Below are positions 15,476 through 22,320 of a DNA stretch of 33,851 nt, piece after piece. The DNA lies in NCBI GenBank assembly GCA_947488275.1, contig CANKZX010000013.1, forward strand, positions 1-33,851, given 5' to 3'. Position numbers and translations under genes: made by a program. The DNA comes from Alphaproteobacteria bacterium. GTDB lineage: Bacteria > Pseudomonadota > Alphaproteobacteria > Paracaedibacterales > CAIOTO01. The notes beneath the pieces were generated by a model, which was not told the DNA's origin, made no database searches, and was given only the letters and a program-made list of their open reading frames with translations. Each line of letters starts with the position of its first letter. Position 1 is the first letter of the stretch.

Positions 15476-16588
15476 TTAACCACTTAAAGGCGCTGCTTCG
15501 GTATTGCTAAATGTCACTTTCCCAGCATTAAGAAGTGCCATGAAATTCTTTGTGCCGAATCCATTTGACCCTTTTCGTTCAATAATTTCAAAACATGTGT
15601 GACCAACAAGATTTTTGGTTACTGTTTGCAGTAAAATCTTTTGTTCATTATTTTTTGTTTCGCCATCAATTAGGATTTTGTATTTTGATAAATTAAAAAG
15701 ATTATATCCGCTTTCAGGCAGTTCATCTGCAATGGTTTGATAATAAGACGAGGGGATATCAACAAAAGGAATGGACGCTTTTGCGAGTGATTCAGTTGAT
15801 TGCATGATGTCCGCTGTACTAAAGGCTATGTGTTGAACACCTTCACCTTTATGGGCGTTGAGGTACTCAGCAATTTGTGATTTTTGATCATTCGATTGGT
15901 TGATTGACAAACAAATATTGCCGCATGGACTGATAAGGGCACGATTACTGATGTGATTTTCCCCTGCTGTATTAAGGCATTGAATCTGTCTAAAATTGAA
16001 AAGCTTTTGATAAAAACCTGACCAATAATCAATTTTTCCGTAATGAACATTATATGAAATATGATCAATGGTACGAAGTCCATGTTCATTATGGGTGACG
16101 TTCGTGTTTGGGTAGTAGTTGAACTCATTATTAAAAAAGGCATCAAGTGATTCACCTTCAATGCAGTACAATAAACTGCCGCCAATGCCAACAACGGCTG
16201 GAATAAGGTATGGTGTTTGGTATTTATAAGAAATTGCCCCTTTTGCAACGATGTGATGATAGGCTTCCTTTGTGTTTTTTACCCAAAACCCAATGGCAGA
16301 GATGCATGAGCCATGTTCCCGTGCGAAATTCCCTGCATGATTGCTAACGTGATTGCCTTTTGTTTCGCAGTTGATAAGAAAATGAATTTGCCCTTGTTTA
16401 TATAAAAAAATCTCATTGCGTTTATGTTGAGCAATGCATTTAAAACCAAGGCGATGCATAATTGACTGTATGTAAGCGCACGCATTATCTGTTGGTGCTG
16501 AAAATTCGATAAATCCGAAACCGTTTGTTTGTGCTGGATTTTGTTTAAATCCCTTTTTTCTTTTGTCGAACGTAAAGTTGGGTTGCAT
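15476..16588 (-). CDS. hpd: 4-hydroxyphenylpyruvate dioxygenase
   Basis: A 370-residue protein of normal length with two vicinal-oxygen-chelate domains. The Fe(II) ligands are present: H176 in DHISYNV, H253 in GVQHIAF and E334 in CFEIIERKG. It would convert 4-hydroxyphenylpyruvate to homogentisate in tyrosine breakdown or in making quinone/pigment precursors. The usual C-terminal FGEGNF motif reads FGTKNF (344-349), with Lys in place of a conserved Gly, so activity or substrate preference may differ. No homogentisate dioxygenase or other tyrosine-pathway gene is nearby. Some relatives, such as hydroxymandelate synthase and legiolysin-type enzymes, look similar. Confidence 0.87.
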   Translation of the reverse strand: MQPNFTFDKRKKGFKQNPAQTNGFGFIEFSAPTDNACAYIQSIMHRLGFKCIAQHKRNEIFLYKQGQIHFLINCETKGNHVSNHAGNFAREHGSCISAIGFWVKNTKEAYHHIVAKGAISYKYQTPYLIPAVVGIGGSLLYCIEGESLDAFFNNEFNYYPNTNVTHNEHGLRTIDHISYNVHYGKIDYWSGFYQKLFNFRQIQCLNTAGENHISNRALISPCGNICLSINQSNDQKSQIAEYLNAHKGEGVQHIAFSTADIMQSTESLAKASIPFVDIPSSYYQTIADELPESGYNLFNLSKYKILIDGETKNNEQKILLQTVTKNLVGHTCFEIIERKGSNGFGTKNFMALLNAGKVTFSNTEAAPLSG

Positions 16589-16880
16589 TAAATTTTGGCT
16601 CCTTGCGATTACATAACGTTATTCTTTTTATGATGTGTATGCTTGATTTTATGGGAGGCAGAAGCTTTTATAGCTATGCGTTTTTTGATGTCTGAAGAAC
16701 TACTTGCGCGTGCGTTTCGGTAATTCTAGGCGCTTTGTGTGTTCTTTCAAGTTGAAAAGAAACGACTTCTGCGCGTATGTTAAATCTCTCGTGACCTTCT
16801 CCCCTTTTCATACGCGATGAAACGCGGTATGGTGAATGGCATATGATTTGTTTATAGTTATCCAAGAAAGGATGTGTGTT

Positions 16881-17378
16881 ATGTCAATTACGGTTGGTCA
16901 ACAATTACCTGAAATTACGATGAAGCTTGCGAAGAAAGATGGGGCTGAAACAGTTACAACGACAGCGTTGTTTGCGGATAAAAAAACGATTCTGTTTGCG
17001 TTGCCAGGTGCCTTTACGCCTGTATGTTCGGCGCGCCATTTGCCAGATTTTGCTGCGAATAAGGCGGCACTGAATGCCGCTGGTGTTGATCAGATTGTGT
17101 GCCTATCGGTGAATGATGCATTTGTTATGCAAGCATGGGCGGATAGTCTTGGCATCGGTGATTCTGTGTTGATGCTTTGCGATGGAAGCGCTGAATTTAC
17201 AAATGCCGTTGGCTTGACGCTTGATTTAACGGCAGCTGGTATGGGGATTCGGTCACAGCGTTATGCAATGATTATCGATGATGGTGTGGTAACGCATCTT
17301 GAAATTGAAAAAGAAGCATCATCCTGTTCTGTCTCAGGGGCAGATTATTTTGTGACCTTATTGACAAAGGGGGTGTAA
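16881..17378 (+). CDS. Peroxiredoxin of the Prx5/AhpE-like thioredoxin-fold type
   Basis: A 165-residue protein. The motif LPGAFTPVCSARHLPDF carries the peroxidatic Cys (about residue 48), and RSQRYAMIIDDG and the C-terminal SSCSVSGADYF match Prx5 (type II/glutaredoxin-dependent) peroxiredoxins, which reduce H2O2 and organic peroxides in the cytoplasm. The second cysteine in SSCS could act as resolving Cys. ATG 16881 is chosen over an in-frame upstream GTG-type start because GAAAGGA lies about 9 bases before it. The 292-base gap upstream of this gene (16589-16880) contains no gene I can support. Confidence 0.9.
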   Translation: MSITVGQQLPEITMKLAKKDGAETVTTTALFADKKTILFALPGAFTPVCSARHLPDFAANKAALNAAGVDQIVCLSVNDAFVMQAWADSLGIGDSVLMLCDGSAEFTNAVGLTLDLTAAGMGIRSQRYAMIIDDGVVTHLEIEKEASSCSVSGADYFVTLLTKGV

Positions 17379-17419
17379 TGCTGGGTAAGTAACGTATGAT
17401 GATGTATGGACGCGGGGGG

Positions 17420-17446
17420 GGATGTAGAATAATCTACTTAGCATCC
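17420..17446. terminator. Possible shared hairpin between prx and cydX
   Basis: GGAT-GTAGA, loop ATAA, TCTAC, a 5-base bulge, then ATCC gives a 9-bp stem in the gap between convergent genes. There is no T-run on either strand, so a Rho-independent role is unproven. Confidence 0.3.
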
Positions 17447-17466
17447 ATGCATTAACATCCTCACAA

Positions 17467-17565
17467 TCACCCCTCCACATTCTGATCTAATTCTAACCAC
17501 ATCGCATTTAAAATTGCGAATGAACAGGCAAGACCTAAGCCAAGAACCCAACTAAAATACCACAT
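17467..17565 (-). CDS. cydX: CydX, small subunit of cytochrome bd oxidase
   Basis: A 32-residue single-helix membrane protein, MWYFSWVLGLGLACSFAIL followed by NAMWLE. This matches the conserved CydX/YbgT start (MWYFaWiLG, A/S-F at the helix end, WLE). CydX binds CydA and stabilises the haem groups of the bd oxidase in Escherichia coli. AGGAGG at 17571-17576 sits five bases before the ATG, and the gene starts 15 bases after the cydB stop. Genes this short are easily missed; the motif match and strong ribosome site make it convincing. Confidence 0.93.
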   Translation of the reverse strand: MWYFSWVLGLGLACSFAILNAMWLELDQNVEG

Positions 17566-17580
17566 ATAATCCTCCTGAAC

Positions 17581-18717
17581 TTAATAACTACTATGGTTTT
17601 CATCAACAGATGCGGCGGTTACTTTGCCACGTAGTACGCGATAAACCCATGATGTGTATGCAATGACAATTGGAACAAAAATTAAGGTTGCAATCAACAT
17701 AACGGTGAGTGTCGCCTTGCTGGATGAAGCATCCCAAACGGTTAGACTGCTGCTAAGATGTGTTGTTGATGGCAGTATAAATGGAAAAATTGAAACCCCA
17801 ACGGTTGCAATAATACTGGCGATACAAAGTCCACTTGTAATAAAGGCAATGCCTAATTTGTGCATGCGAACGCATATTGCCGTTAGTAAGGCAAACATAT
17901 AAGCTGCAAATGGAACGCCCCATAATAAAGGATACAACCTGTAATTAGTGTCCCATGCACCAACGGCAGTCGTCACTTTTTTAAGGAGTGGGTTTGAAAC
18001 CCCATTATGCACGGCATCAATAATATGAAATCCTTTTACAGTATTAAGAGTTAGATAACCATTAAGTGTAAAGAGTATTAACATAACAATAATTGCCCCA
18101 TAAACAAGGCTAGTTGTGCGCCGTAAAATATGACTATCATTTGATTTTAGCATCAAATAGACACCGCCATGCATCATCATCATTGCAACACTAACAAGTC
18201 CACAAATGATACTGTATGGATTAAGGAGCCCCCAAAATGTTCCTGTGTAGAAAACACGTAATGATTCATCAAAATGAAAGGGAACGCCCTGTAACGTATT
18301 GCCGATGGCAACGCCAAAAATCAATGCAGGAACAAAACTGCTGATACAAAGCGCACCATCAAAACTGCTGCGCCAGTAAGGATGTGTCATTTTGCTTCTA
18401 AATTTAAAGCTAACAGGGCGCACAATAAGTCCAAGGAGTGCTAGAAATAGGGCGATATACATACCTGAGAAAACAGCAGCATATACTAATGGCCATGCCG
18501 CAAAAATAGCGCCCGCGCCAAGAATAAGCCATACCTGGTTTCCTTCCCACACAGGCGCTACGGTATTAATAATAATCCGTCGTTCCATATCAGTTCGCCC
18601 TGAAAAGGGGAGTAACATTGCAACCCCCATATCAAAGCCATCCATAACCGCAAACCCAATAAGCAAAACACCGAGTAATAACCACCAGATTACACGTAGA
18701 ATTTCATAATCAATCAT
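17581..18717 (-). CDS. cydB: Cytochrome bd ubiquinol oxidase subunit II
   Basis: A 378-residue protein, close to the 379 residues of E. coli CydB. It begins MIDYEILRVIWWLLLGVLL followed by GFAVMDGFDMGVAMLLPF, the typical CydB opening, and has eight to nine hydrophobic helices. WEGNQVWLILGAGAIFAAWP matches the conserved helix II segment. CydB supports CydA structurally in the inner-membrane terminal oxidase that reduces O2 with quinol electrons at high oxygen affinity. Its ATG overlaps the TGA of cydA (ATGA), indicating coupled translation. Confidence 0.96.
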   Translation of the reverse strand: MIDYEILRVIWWLLLGVLLIGFAVMDGFDMGVAMLLPFSGRTDMERRIIINTVAPVWEGNQVWLILGAGAIFAAWPLVYAAVFSGMYIALFLALLGLIVRPVSFKFRSKMTHPYWRSSFDGALCISSFVPALIFGVAIGNTLQGVPFHFDESLRVFYTGTFWGLLNPYSIICGLVSVAMMMMHGGVYLMLKSNDSHILRRTTSLVYGAIIVMLILFTLNGYLTLNTVKGFHIIDAVHNGVSNPLLKKVTTAVGAWDTNYRLYPLLWGVPFAAYMFALLTAICVRMHKLGIAFITSGLCIASIIATVGVSIFPFILPSTTHLSSSLTVWDASSSKATLTVMLIATLIFVPIVIAYTSWVYRVLRGKVTAASVDENHSSY

Positions 18718-20252
18718 GATTGGCTCCTTTTAAAGGCGTCTACAGGCCCTAGTTTAATATATTTGCACATCAGAAAAGCATCAATGATAGCAAGAATTGT
18801 GTAAAAGACAACAAAACCAATCAGCGTGAACCAAACATTACCAGCTGAAAGGGATGAGGTGGCCAGATAGGTTGGTAGCACACCCTCGATTGCCCATGGT
18901 TGACGTCCATTTTCAGCAACAAACCAACCAAGTTCAATTGCAACCCAGGGAAGGGGAAGGCTAATCATGGATAACCCTAAAAACCATCGTCGTTTTTCCA
19001 ATTGACGTTTGCTTGCTTGATAAAACGCAAAGGCAAAAAAGAAAATAAAAAAGAAACCAAGCCCAACCATGATTCGAAATGACCAAAAAAGGGGCGTGAC
19101 ATTCGGCACGGTATCCAATGCGGCTTTGTTAATATGCGTCTCCGTCGCGCCAATAATGGGGGCATGATGACGTTTGAGGAGTAGCCCATAACCAAGGTCA
19201 TCTTTGTGGGCATTGAACCGTTGTTCAAGTGTTTTGTCATGACGATTTTGTCGCCATTTCTCCAGTGCCTCATAGGCGATCATCCCATTTTTAATGCGTT
19301 CTTTTGCGATTTCAACTAAGTTCTTTATACCTGGGACTTCTTGATCAAGTGAACGTGTGGCAATCAGTCCCAATACCCACGGTATTTTAAGTTCATAATG
19401 TGTTTTTTGTTGTGCGACATCGGGAATGCCAAAGACGGTAAAACCTGCTGGCGCAGGCTCCGTTTCCCACATAGCCTCAATACCTGCGAGTTTCATCTTT
19501 TGGTTTTGGGATGCGGTATAGCCACTTTCATCGCCTAGCACAACAACGGATAAGGCTGACGCTAGACCAAAGCTTGCGGCAACGGTCATGGATCGTTTGG
19601 CAAATTCTTTGTGACGTCCATTCCATAAATAATAGGCACTGATTGCCATAACAAACATAGAACCTGTTACATAGCCAGCACTAACGGTGTGAACAAATTT
19701 TGACTGCGCAACGGGATTAAAGAAAATATCATAAAATGATGTTAATTCCATACGCATTGTTTCAGGGTTGAAGGTTGACCCAACGGGATTTTGCATCCAT
19801 GCATTTGCGATAAGAATCCAGAGCGCCGAAAAATTGGTTGCAAGTGCGAGAAGCCAAGTGACCGTTAAATGCGCGACTTTGGATAGTTTGTCCCAACCAA
19901 AAAAGAATAGACCAATAAAAGTTGCTTCCAAAAAGAAAGCCATTAATCCTTCAATCGCGAGGAGTGACCCAAAAATGTCACCGACATAGTGTGAATAATA
20001 GGCCCAGTTTGTACCAAATTGAAATTCAAGGGGAATACCTGTTGCAACACCCATTGCAAAATTAATACCAAATAAAAGCCCCCAAAATTGTGTCATTTCT
20101 TTCCAAATAATACGTTTGGTCATGACGTAGACGCTTTCCATAATCGCAATTAAAAAAACGAGCCCCAACGTCAACGGAACAAATAAAAAATGGTACATGG
20201 CGGTAAGACCAAATTGTAAACGAGAGAGTTGTACGACGTCAAAATCGATCAT
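18714..20252 (-). CDS. cydA: Cytochrome bd ubiquinol oxidase subunit I
   Basis: A 512-residue protein that follows E. coli CydA with an offset of two residues. H21 (haem b595), H188 and M395 (haem b558), E101 and E109 (proton path), and the quinol-loop K254 and E259 within GDESGY...NQKMKLAGIE are all present. The Q loop is long, like the E. coli L-type. It oxidises ubiquinol and reduces O2 at the inner membrane under low oxygen. Its ATG overlaps the TGA of cydP. No cydDC assembly exporter is in the window. Confidence 0.97.
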   Translation of the reverse strand: MIDFDVVQLSRLQFGLTAMYHFLFVPLTLGLVFLIAIMESVYVMTKRIIWKEMTQFWGLLFGINFAMGVATGIPLEFQFGTNWAYYSHYVGDIFGSLLAIEGLMAFFLEATFIGLFFFGWDKLSKVAHLTVTWLLALATNFSALWILIANAWMQNPVGSTFNPETMRMELTSFYDIFFNPVAQSKFVHTVSAGYVTGSMFVMAISAYYLWNGRHKEFAKRSMTVAASFGLASALSVVVLGDESGYTASQNQKMKLAGIEAMWETEPAPAGFTVFGIPDVAQQKTHYELKIPWVLGLIATRSLDQEVPGIKNLVEIAKERIKNGMIAYEALEKWRQNRHDKTLEQRFNAHKDDLGYGLLLKRHHAPIIGATETHINKAALDTVPNVTPLFWSFRIMVGLGFFFIFFFAFAFYQASKRQLEKRRWFLGLSMISLPLPWVAIELGWFVAENGRQPWAIEGVLPTYLATSSLSAGNVWFTLIGFVVFYTILAIIDAFLMCKYIKLGPVDAFKRSQS

Positions 20253-20482
20253 AGTGTTGTGTCCTTTTGATTTCTTGGTAGTGTGGTTTCTGGTTGATTT
20301 TTATAAGGGATAGGTACGTGTTGGTTTAAATGGTGGTGCATTGTGTCAGGTGTAACCTTAACCTTTTTTGCAGGAGAAAAACTTAAAAAGATCCAAATGC
20401 CAATCGTTTTGAGGATGGCAATGCTAATTAAGCCTTTGGCAAGAGGGGGGATTTTTTTAAACATGACTAAAATTATCACCAT
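20249..20482 (-). CDS. cydP: CydP-like small subunit of cytochrome bd oxidase
   Basis: A 77-residue protein. Residues ~12-36 read PLAKGLISIAILKTIGIWIF followed by LSFSP, then VTPDTMHHHL; this resembles the CydP family (PLaReia...lvlKl..Lw.lw..FFs, then a D..v..hLl segment), whose genes lie upstream of cydA in proteobacteria. One membrane helix; the Pro/Thr-rich tail is exposed. Its TGA overlaps the ATG of cydA, so it is the first gene of the cyd operon. ATG 20482 or ATG 20461 (MFKKIPP) could be the start; neither has a Shine-Dalgarno site. The promoter at 20506-20535 would give a very short leader to 20482. The identification rests on pattern and position. Confidence 0.7.
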   Translation of the reverse strand: MVIILVMFKKIPPLAKGLISIAILKTIGIWIFLSFSPAKKVKVTPDTMHHHLNQHVPIPYKNQPETTLPRNQKDTTL

Positions 20483-20505
20483 TAAATAAAAATTATTTAT
20501 AATTT

Positions 20506-20535
20506 ATTATAAGTAGCATTAATTATAAAAATCAA
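20506..20535 (-). promoter_or_regulatory. Putative promoter of the cydPABX operon
   Basis: On the minus strand TTGATT (20530-20535) and TATAAT (20506-20511) are 18 bases apart, giving a start of transcription about 15 bases before cydP. The -35 box is part of the palindrome 20527-20553, which could block or position RNA polymerase if bound by a regulator. Confidence 0.45.
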
Positions 20536-20553
20536 TTAAATTAATTGATTTTT
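20527..20553. promoter_or_regulatory. Perfect 12-bp-arm palindrome upstream of cydP (operator candidate)
   Basis: Arms AAAAATCAATTA and TAATTGATTTTT flank a 3-base centre, and the right arm overlaps the predicted -35. It may be an operator for a dimeric regulator or an AT-rich bidirectional terminator; the sequence cannot decide. Confidence 0.4.
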
Positions 20554-20656
20554 TCATTTCTTCTGACCAAATGACGATAAAGAAAATGAAAAAAGCAGAA
20601 CCACATTTCTTCCACCCCCAGTTCGGGATTTCGGCAAACAAAAACCTATAGTTTCC

Positions 20657-20694
20657 GTCATGGCGAACCAGCGTAAGCTGGTGCGACCATCCAG
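20657..20694 (+). repeat. Dispersed palindromic repeat, copy 8
   Basis: GTCATGGCGAACCAGC, apex GTAA, GCTGGTGCGACCATCCAG. The stem pair is GG/CC; same subfamily as copy 4. Confidence 0.8.
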
Positions 20695-20740
20695 AAAAAC
20701 AAACATTTTCGATGTAACAGGCATTTCTGACGCAACAGCC

Positions 20741-20780
20741 CTGGATCACCACAAAAGCCTTCGGCTTTTTCGTGATGACG
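20741..20780 (-). repeat. Dispersed palindromic repeat, copy 9
   Basis: On the minus strand: CGTCATCACGAAAAAGCC, apex GAA, GGCTTTTGTGGTGATCCAG. The stem pair is CA/TG, and the inner stem is a private AAAAGCC/GGCTTTT. Confidence 0.8.
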
Positions 20781-20848
20781 AGGGATGATAAAAGTATCTT
20801 CTGCTAAAAATCATCGGTGTTGGGTATAGCCACTTCCGAAAGAGCAGC

Positions 20849-20920
20849 CACTGGATCACCACGGAGCGATGCTCCTCGTGATGACGATTACGTAATATAT
20901 ATGGAGTTTTCTTCATGTTT
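20849..20920 (-). repeat. Left copy of a 72-bp inverted repeat (contains palindromic copy 10)
   Basis: Read on the minus strand, this begins AAACATGAAGAAAACTC, passes TTACGTAAT and ends with palindromic copy 10 (20851-20886). It matches 22169-22240 at 69 of 72 positions; the 36-bp palindrome itself is identical. Confidence 0.85.
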
Positions 20921-20997
20921 AATCCCGAATTGGGGTTTCCAGTAACGGTTTATTAATTTTTTAAATCTATAGTTAAAGATAACGGGATAGGAAAATT

Positions 20998-21321
20998 ATG
21001 ATGATGCAAAAAATTCGAAAACTAATGTTACTTAGTATTCTGACGACTCAAATTTTTGTTTTTTGGCTTGCGGTTGGTTATGGTTCTTTTTTCTTTATTA
21101 TGTCATTTCCACTCGCTGCGCATGATTTGACTCCAACGGCATCTTGGTCTATTCCCCATAAACAGTTATTTATGTATGCAGAAGTTATAACAATTATTTC
21201 AATGACAATTGGATTTCTGGTATGGCACGTGCAGCAGCAGTCTAAGAAAATACAGCTGATTCGTTTATATCGTCAACGGAACGAGGATGCCAAACAAAAA
21301 CAAAATTTAATTAGTAAGTAA
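20998..21321 (+). CDS. Orphan membrane protein with two helices
   Basis: A 107-residue protein with no recognised family. Two hydrophobic helices are visible, about residues 9-37 (LMLLSILTTQIFVFWLAVGY) and 58-76 (LFMYAEVITIISMTIGFLV), with a short polar loop between and a basic, Gln-rich tail (QQSKKIQLIRLYRQRNEDAK). AGGA lies about 9 bases before ATG 20998; ATGs at 21001 and 21004 are alternatives. It is 62 bases upstream of another orphan gene on the same strand. The pair is enclosed by the inverted repeats at 20849-20920 and 22169-22240. Confidence 0.6.
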   Translation: MMMQKIRKLMLLSILTTQIFVFWLAVGYGSFFFIMSFPLAAHDLTPTASWSIPHKQLFMYAEVITIISMTIGFLVWHVQQQSKKIQLIRLYRQRNEDAKQKQNLISK

Positions 21322-21383
21322 TCCAAAACCATTGCCGTGGTAAGAATTTTACTTTATGTATAATTCTTAAATATGGGGGTATT

Positions 21384-22151
21384 ATGAAATTAACGATTGT
21401 TTTTTGTTTGTTTTTTGTGAAATGTGTAATTGCTGGTGATGAGTTACCCTTGATTGATCGATTATATGAAGATCGTCAGCTGCATGCGCTTTGTGGCAAA
21501 GTTTATAATGCTTTAAACGATATAACGGAAGCTTATTATACTATTAATAGCCGTGTTCTTAATGAAGGTGCTGAAATTGAAACACTGCATTCGCAGGTGA
21601 TGCATGTTCAGACGCGTATTGATAAATTAAGTAGTGAAATCGTTGATTTAGAATCTGCATTGAATTGTTCAGATGGCGGGTATTCTGGATTGTTTCGACA
21701 GTATTCTGCTTCTAATTTGTCGATGTCAGAATTAAGTGTCTTTGATCAGTTCTGCCAATTCGAATTACGGGATTGCTTGGCGCGATCGTATGATTCTGAA
21801 TACGAAGATAAAGTTCCAGTACTTGTTGAGCGCGTAAAAAGTGAGACTGAGCTAAAAATTGAGAGAAAAAAGAAAATTTTTGCTGATTTACAAGCACAAT
21901 TAACTCAAGCGCTTAGTCGTATATCTGCGGCAGAATCATCACGTACAATGATCCGTATTACCGTTGATGGAGTTGTTTGTATGGATGGTGAGGGGTATTT
22001 GCTGTCTGACATTATTAAGATGAAAAGACTCTATCAGCGATGTTTTAATCAAAACGAATCAGAAGCTTTAAGACGAGATTACGTTGAGATTCAACAAAAT
22101 ATGAAGACGCTGGAACCTGAAACATTAATATTAATACAAAGAATTTCTTAA
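21384..22151 (+). CDS. Secreted coiled-coil orphan protein
   Basis: A 255-residue protein. The first ~17 residues are a signal peptide (MKLTIVFCLFFVKCVIAG). The rest is mostly helical: heptad-like stretches occur near 55-85 (LHSQVMHVQTRIDKLSSEIV) and 150-195 (VKSETELKIERKKKIFADLQ), suggesting a periplasmic or secreted coiled coil. Four cysteines (in LHALCGK, ALNCSDG, QFCQF, RDCLAR) could pair once exported. A GGGGG ribosome site precedes ATG 21384. No homologous family is recognised. It ends where the right inverted repeat begins. Confidence 0.65.
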   Translation: MKLTIVFCLFFVKCVIAGDELPLIDRLYEDRQLHALCGKVYNALNDITEAYYTINSRVLNEGAEIETLHSQVMHVQTRIDKLSSEIVDLESALNCSDGGYSGLFRQYSASNLSMSELSVFDQFCQFELRDCLARSYDSEYEDKVPVLVERVKSETELKIERKKKIFADLQAQLTQALSRISAAESSRTMIRITVDGVVCMDGEGYLLSDIIKMKRLYQRCFNQNESEALRRDYVEIQQNMKTLEPETLILIQRIS

Positions 22152-22168
22152 AGACTCAATTCAAGATC

Positions 22169-22240
22169 AAACATGAAGAAAACTCTCTATATGTTACGTA
22201 ATCGTCATCACGAGGAGCATCGCTCCGTGGTGATCCAGTG
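22169..22240 (+). repeat. Right copy of the 72-bp inverted repeat (contains palindromic copy 11)
   Basis: Partner of 20849-20920, in the opposite orientation, with three mismatches. Its palindrome (22203-22238) reads CGTCATCACGAGGAGC, ATC apex, GCTCCGTGGTGATCCAG. Weaker similarity continues leftward to the stop codon of the preceding gene, where CTCAATTCAAGAT stands for the end motif CCCAATTCGGGAT. Confidence 0.85.
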
Positions 22241-22267
22241 ACTGTTGTACTCAGAAAAATTATTTTA

Positions 22268-22303
22268 CTGGTCACACCAGCTTACGCTAGCTCGATATGA
22301 CGG
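22268..22303 (-). repeat. Dispersed palindromic repeat, copy 12 (degenerate)
   Basis: On the minus strand: CCGTCATATCGAGCTAGC, apex GTAA, GCTGGTGTGACCAG. The pairing next to GTCAT is broken here. It is head-to-head with copy 11 between the convergent orphan gene and pheT. Confidence 0.6.
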
Positions 22304-22320
22304 CAGATATCGCTTTTCCT

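Larger units (their letters stand above)
20616..20935. mobile_element. 320-bp compound repeat element with 15-bp terminal inverted repeats
   Basis: Bounded by CCCCAGTTCGGGATT (20616-20630) and the complement of CCCCAATTCGGGATT (20921-20935), 14 of 15 matching. Inside are three palindromic repeats: copy 8 on the plus strand, then copies 9 and 10 on the minus strand. Each outer unit has the form end-motif, about 26-35 bases, palindrome. It occupies most of the 515-base gap 20483-20997 between the divergent cydP and 20998 genes. It encodes nothing credible and fits a MITE-like insertion built from two unit elements. Confidence 0.55.

Noticed and set aside
16674-16865. A 63-residue minus-strand ORF upstream of the peroxiredoxin
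   Set aside because: It covers the peroxiredoxin promoter region, has no ribosome site and no family resemblance.
20527-20553. FNR box upstream of the cyd operon
   Set aside because: FNR sites read TTGAT-N4-ATCAA; here the half-sites are in the opposite order and farther apart, so a different factor or no factor is more likely.
20519-20752. A 77-residue minus-strand ORF upstream of cydP
   Set aside because: It lies in the compound repeat element and covers the predicted cyd promoter.
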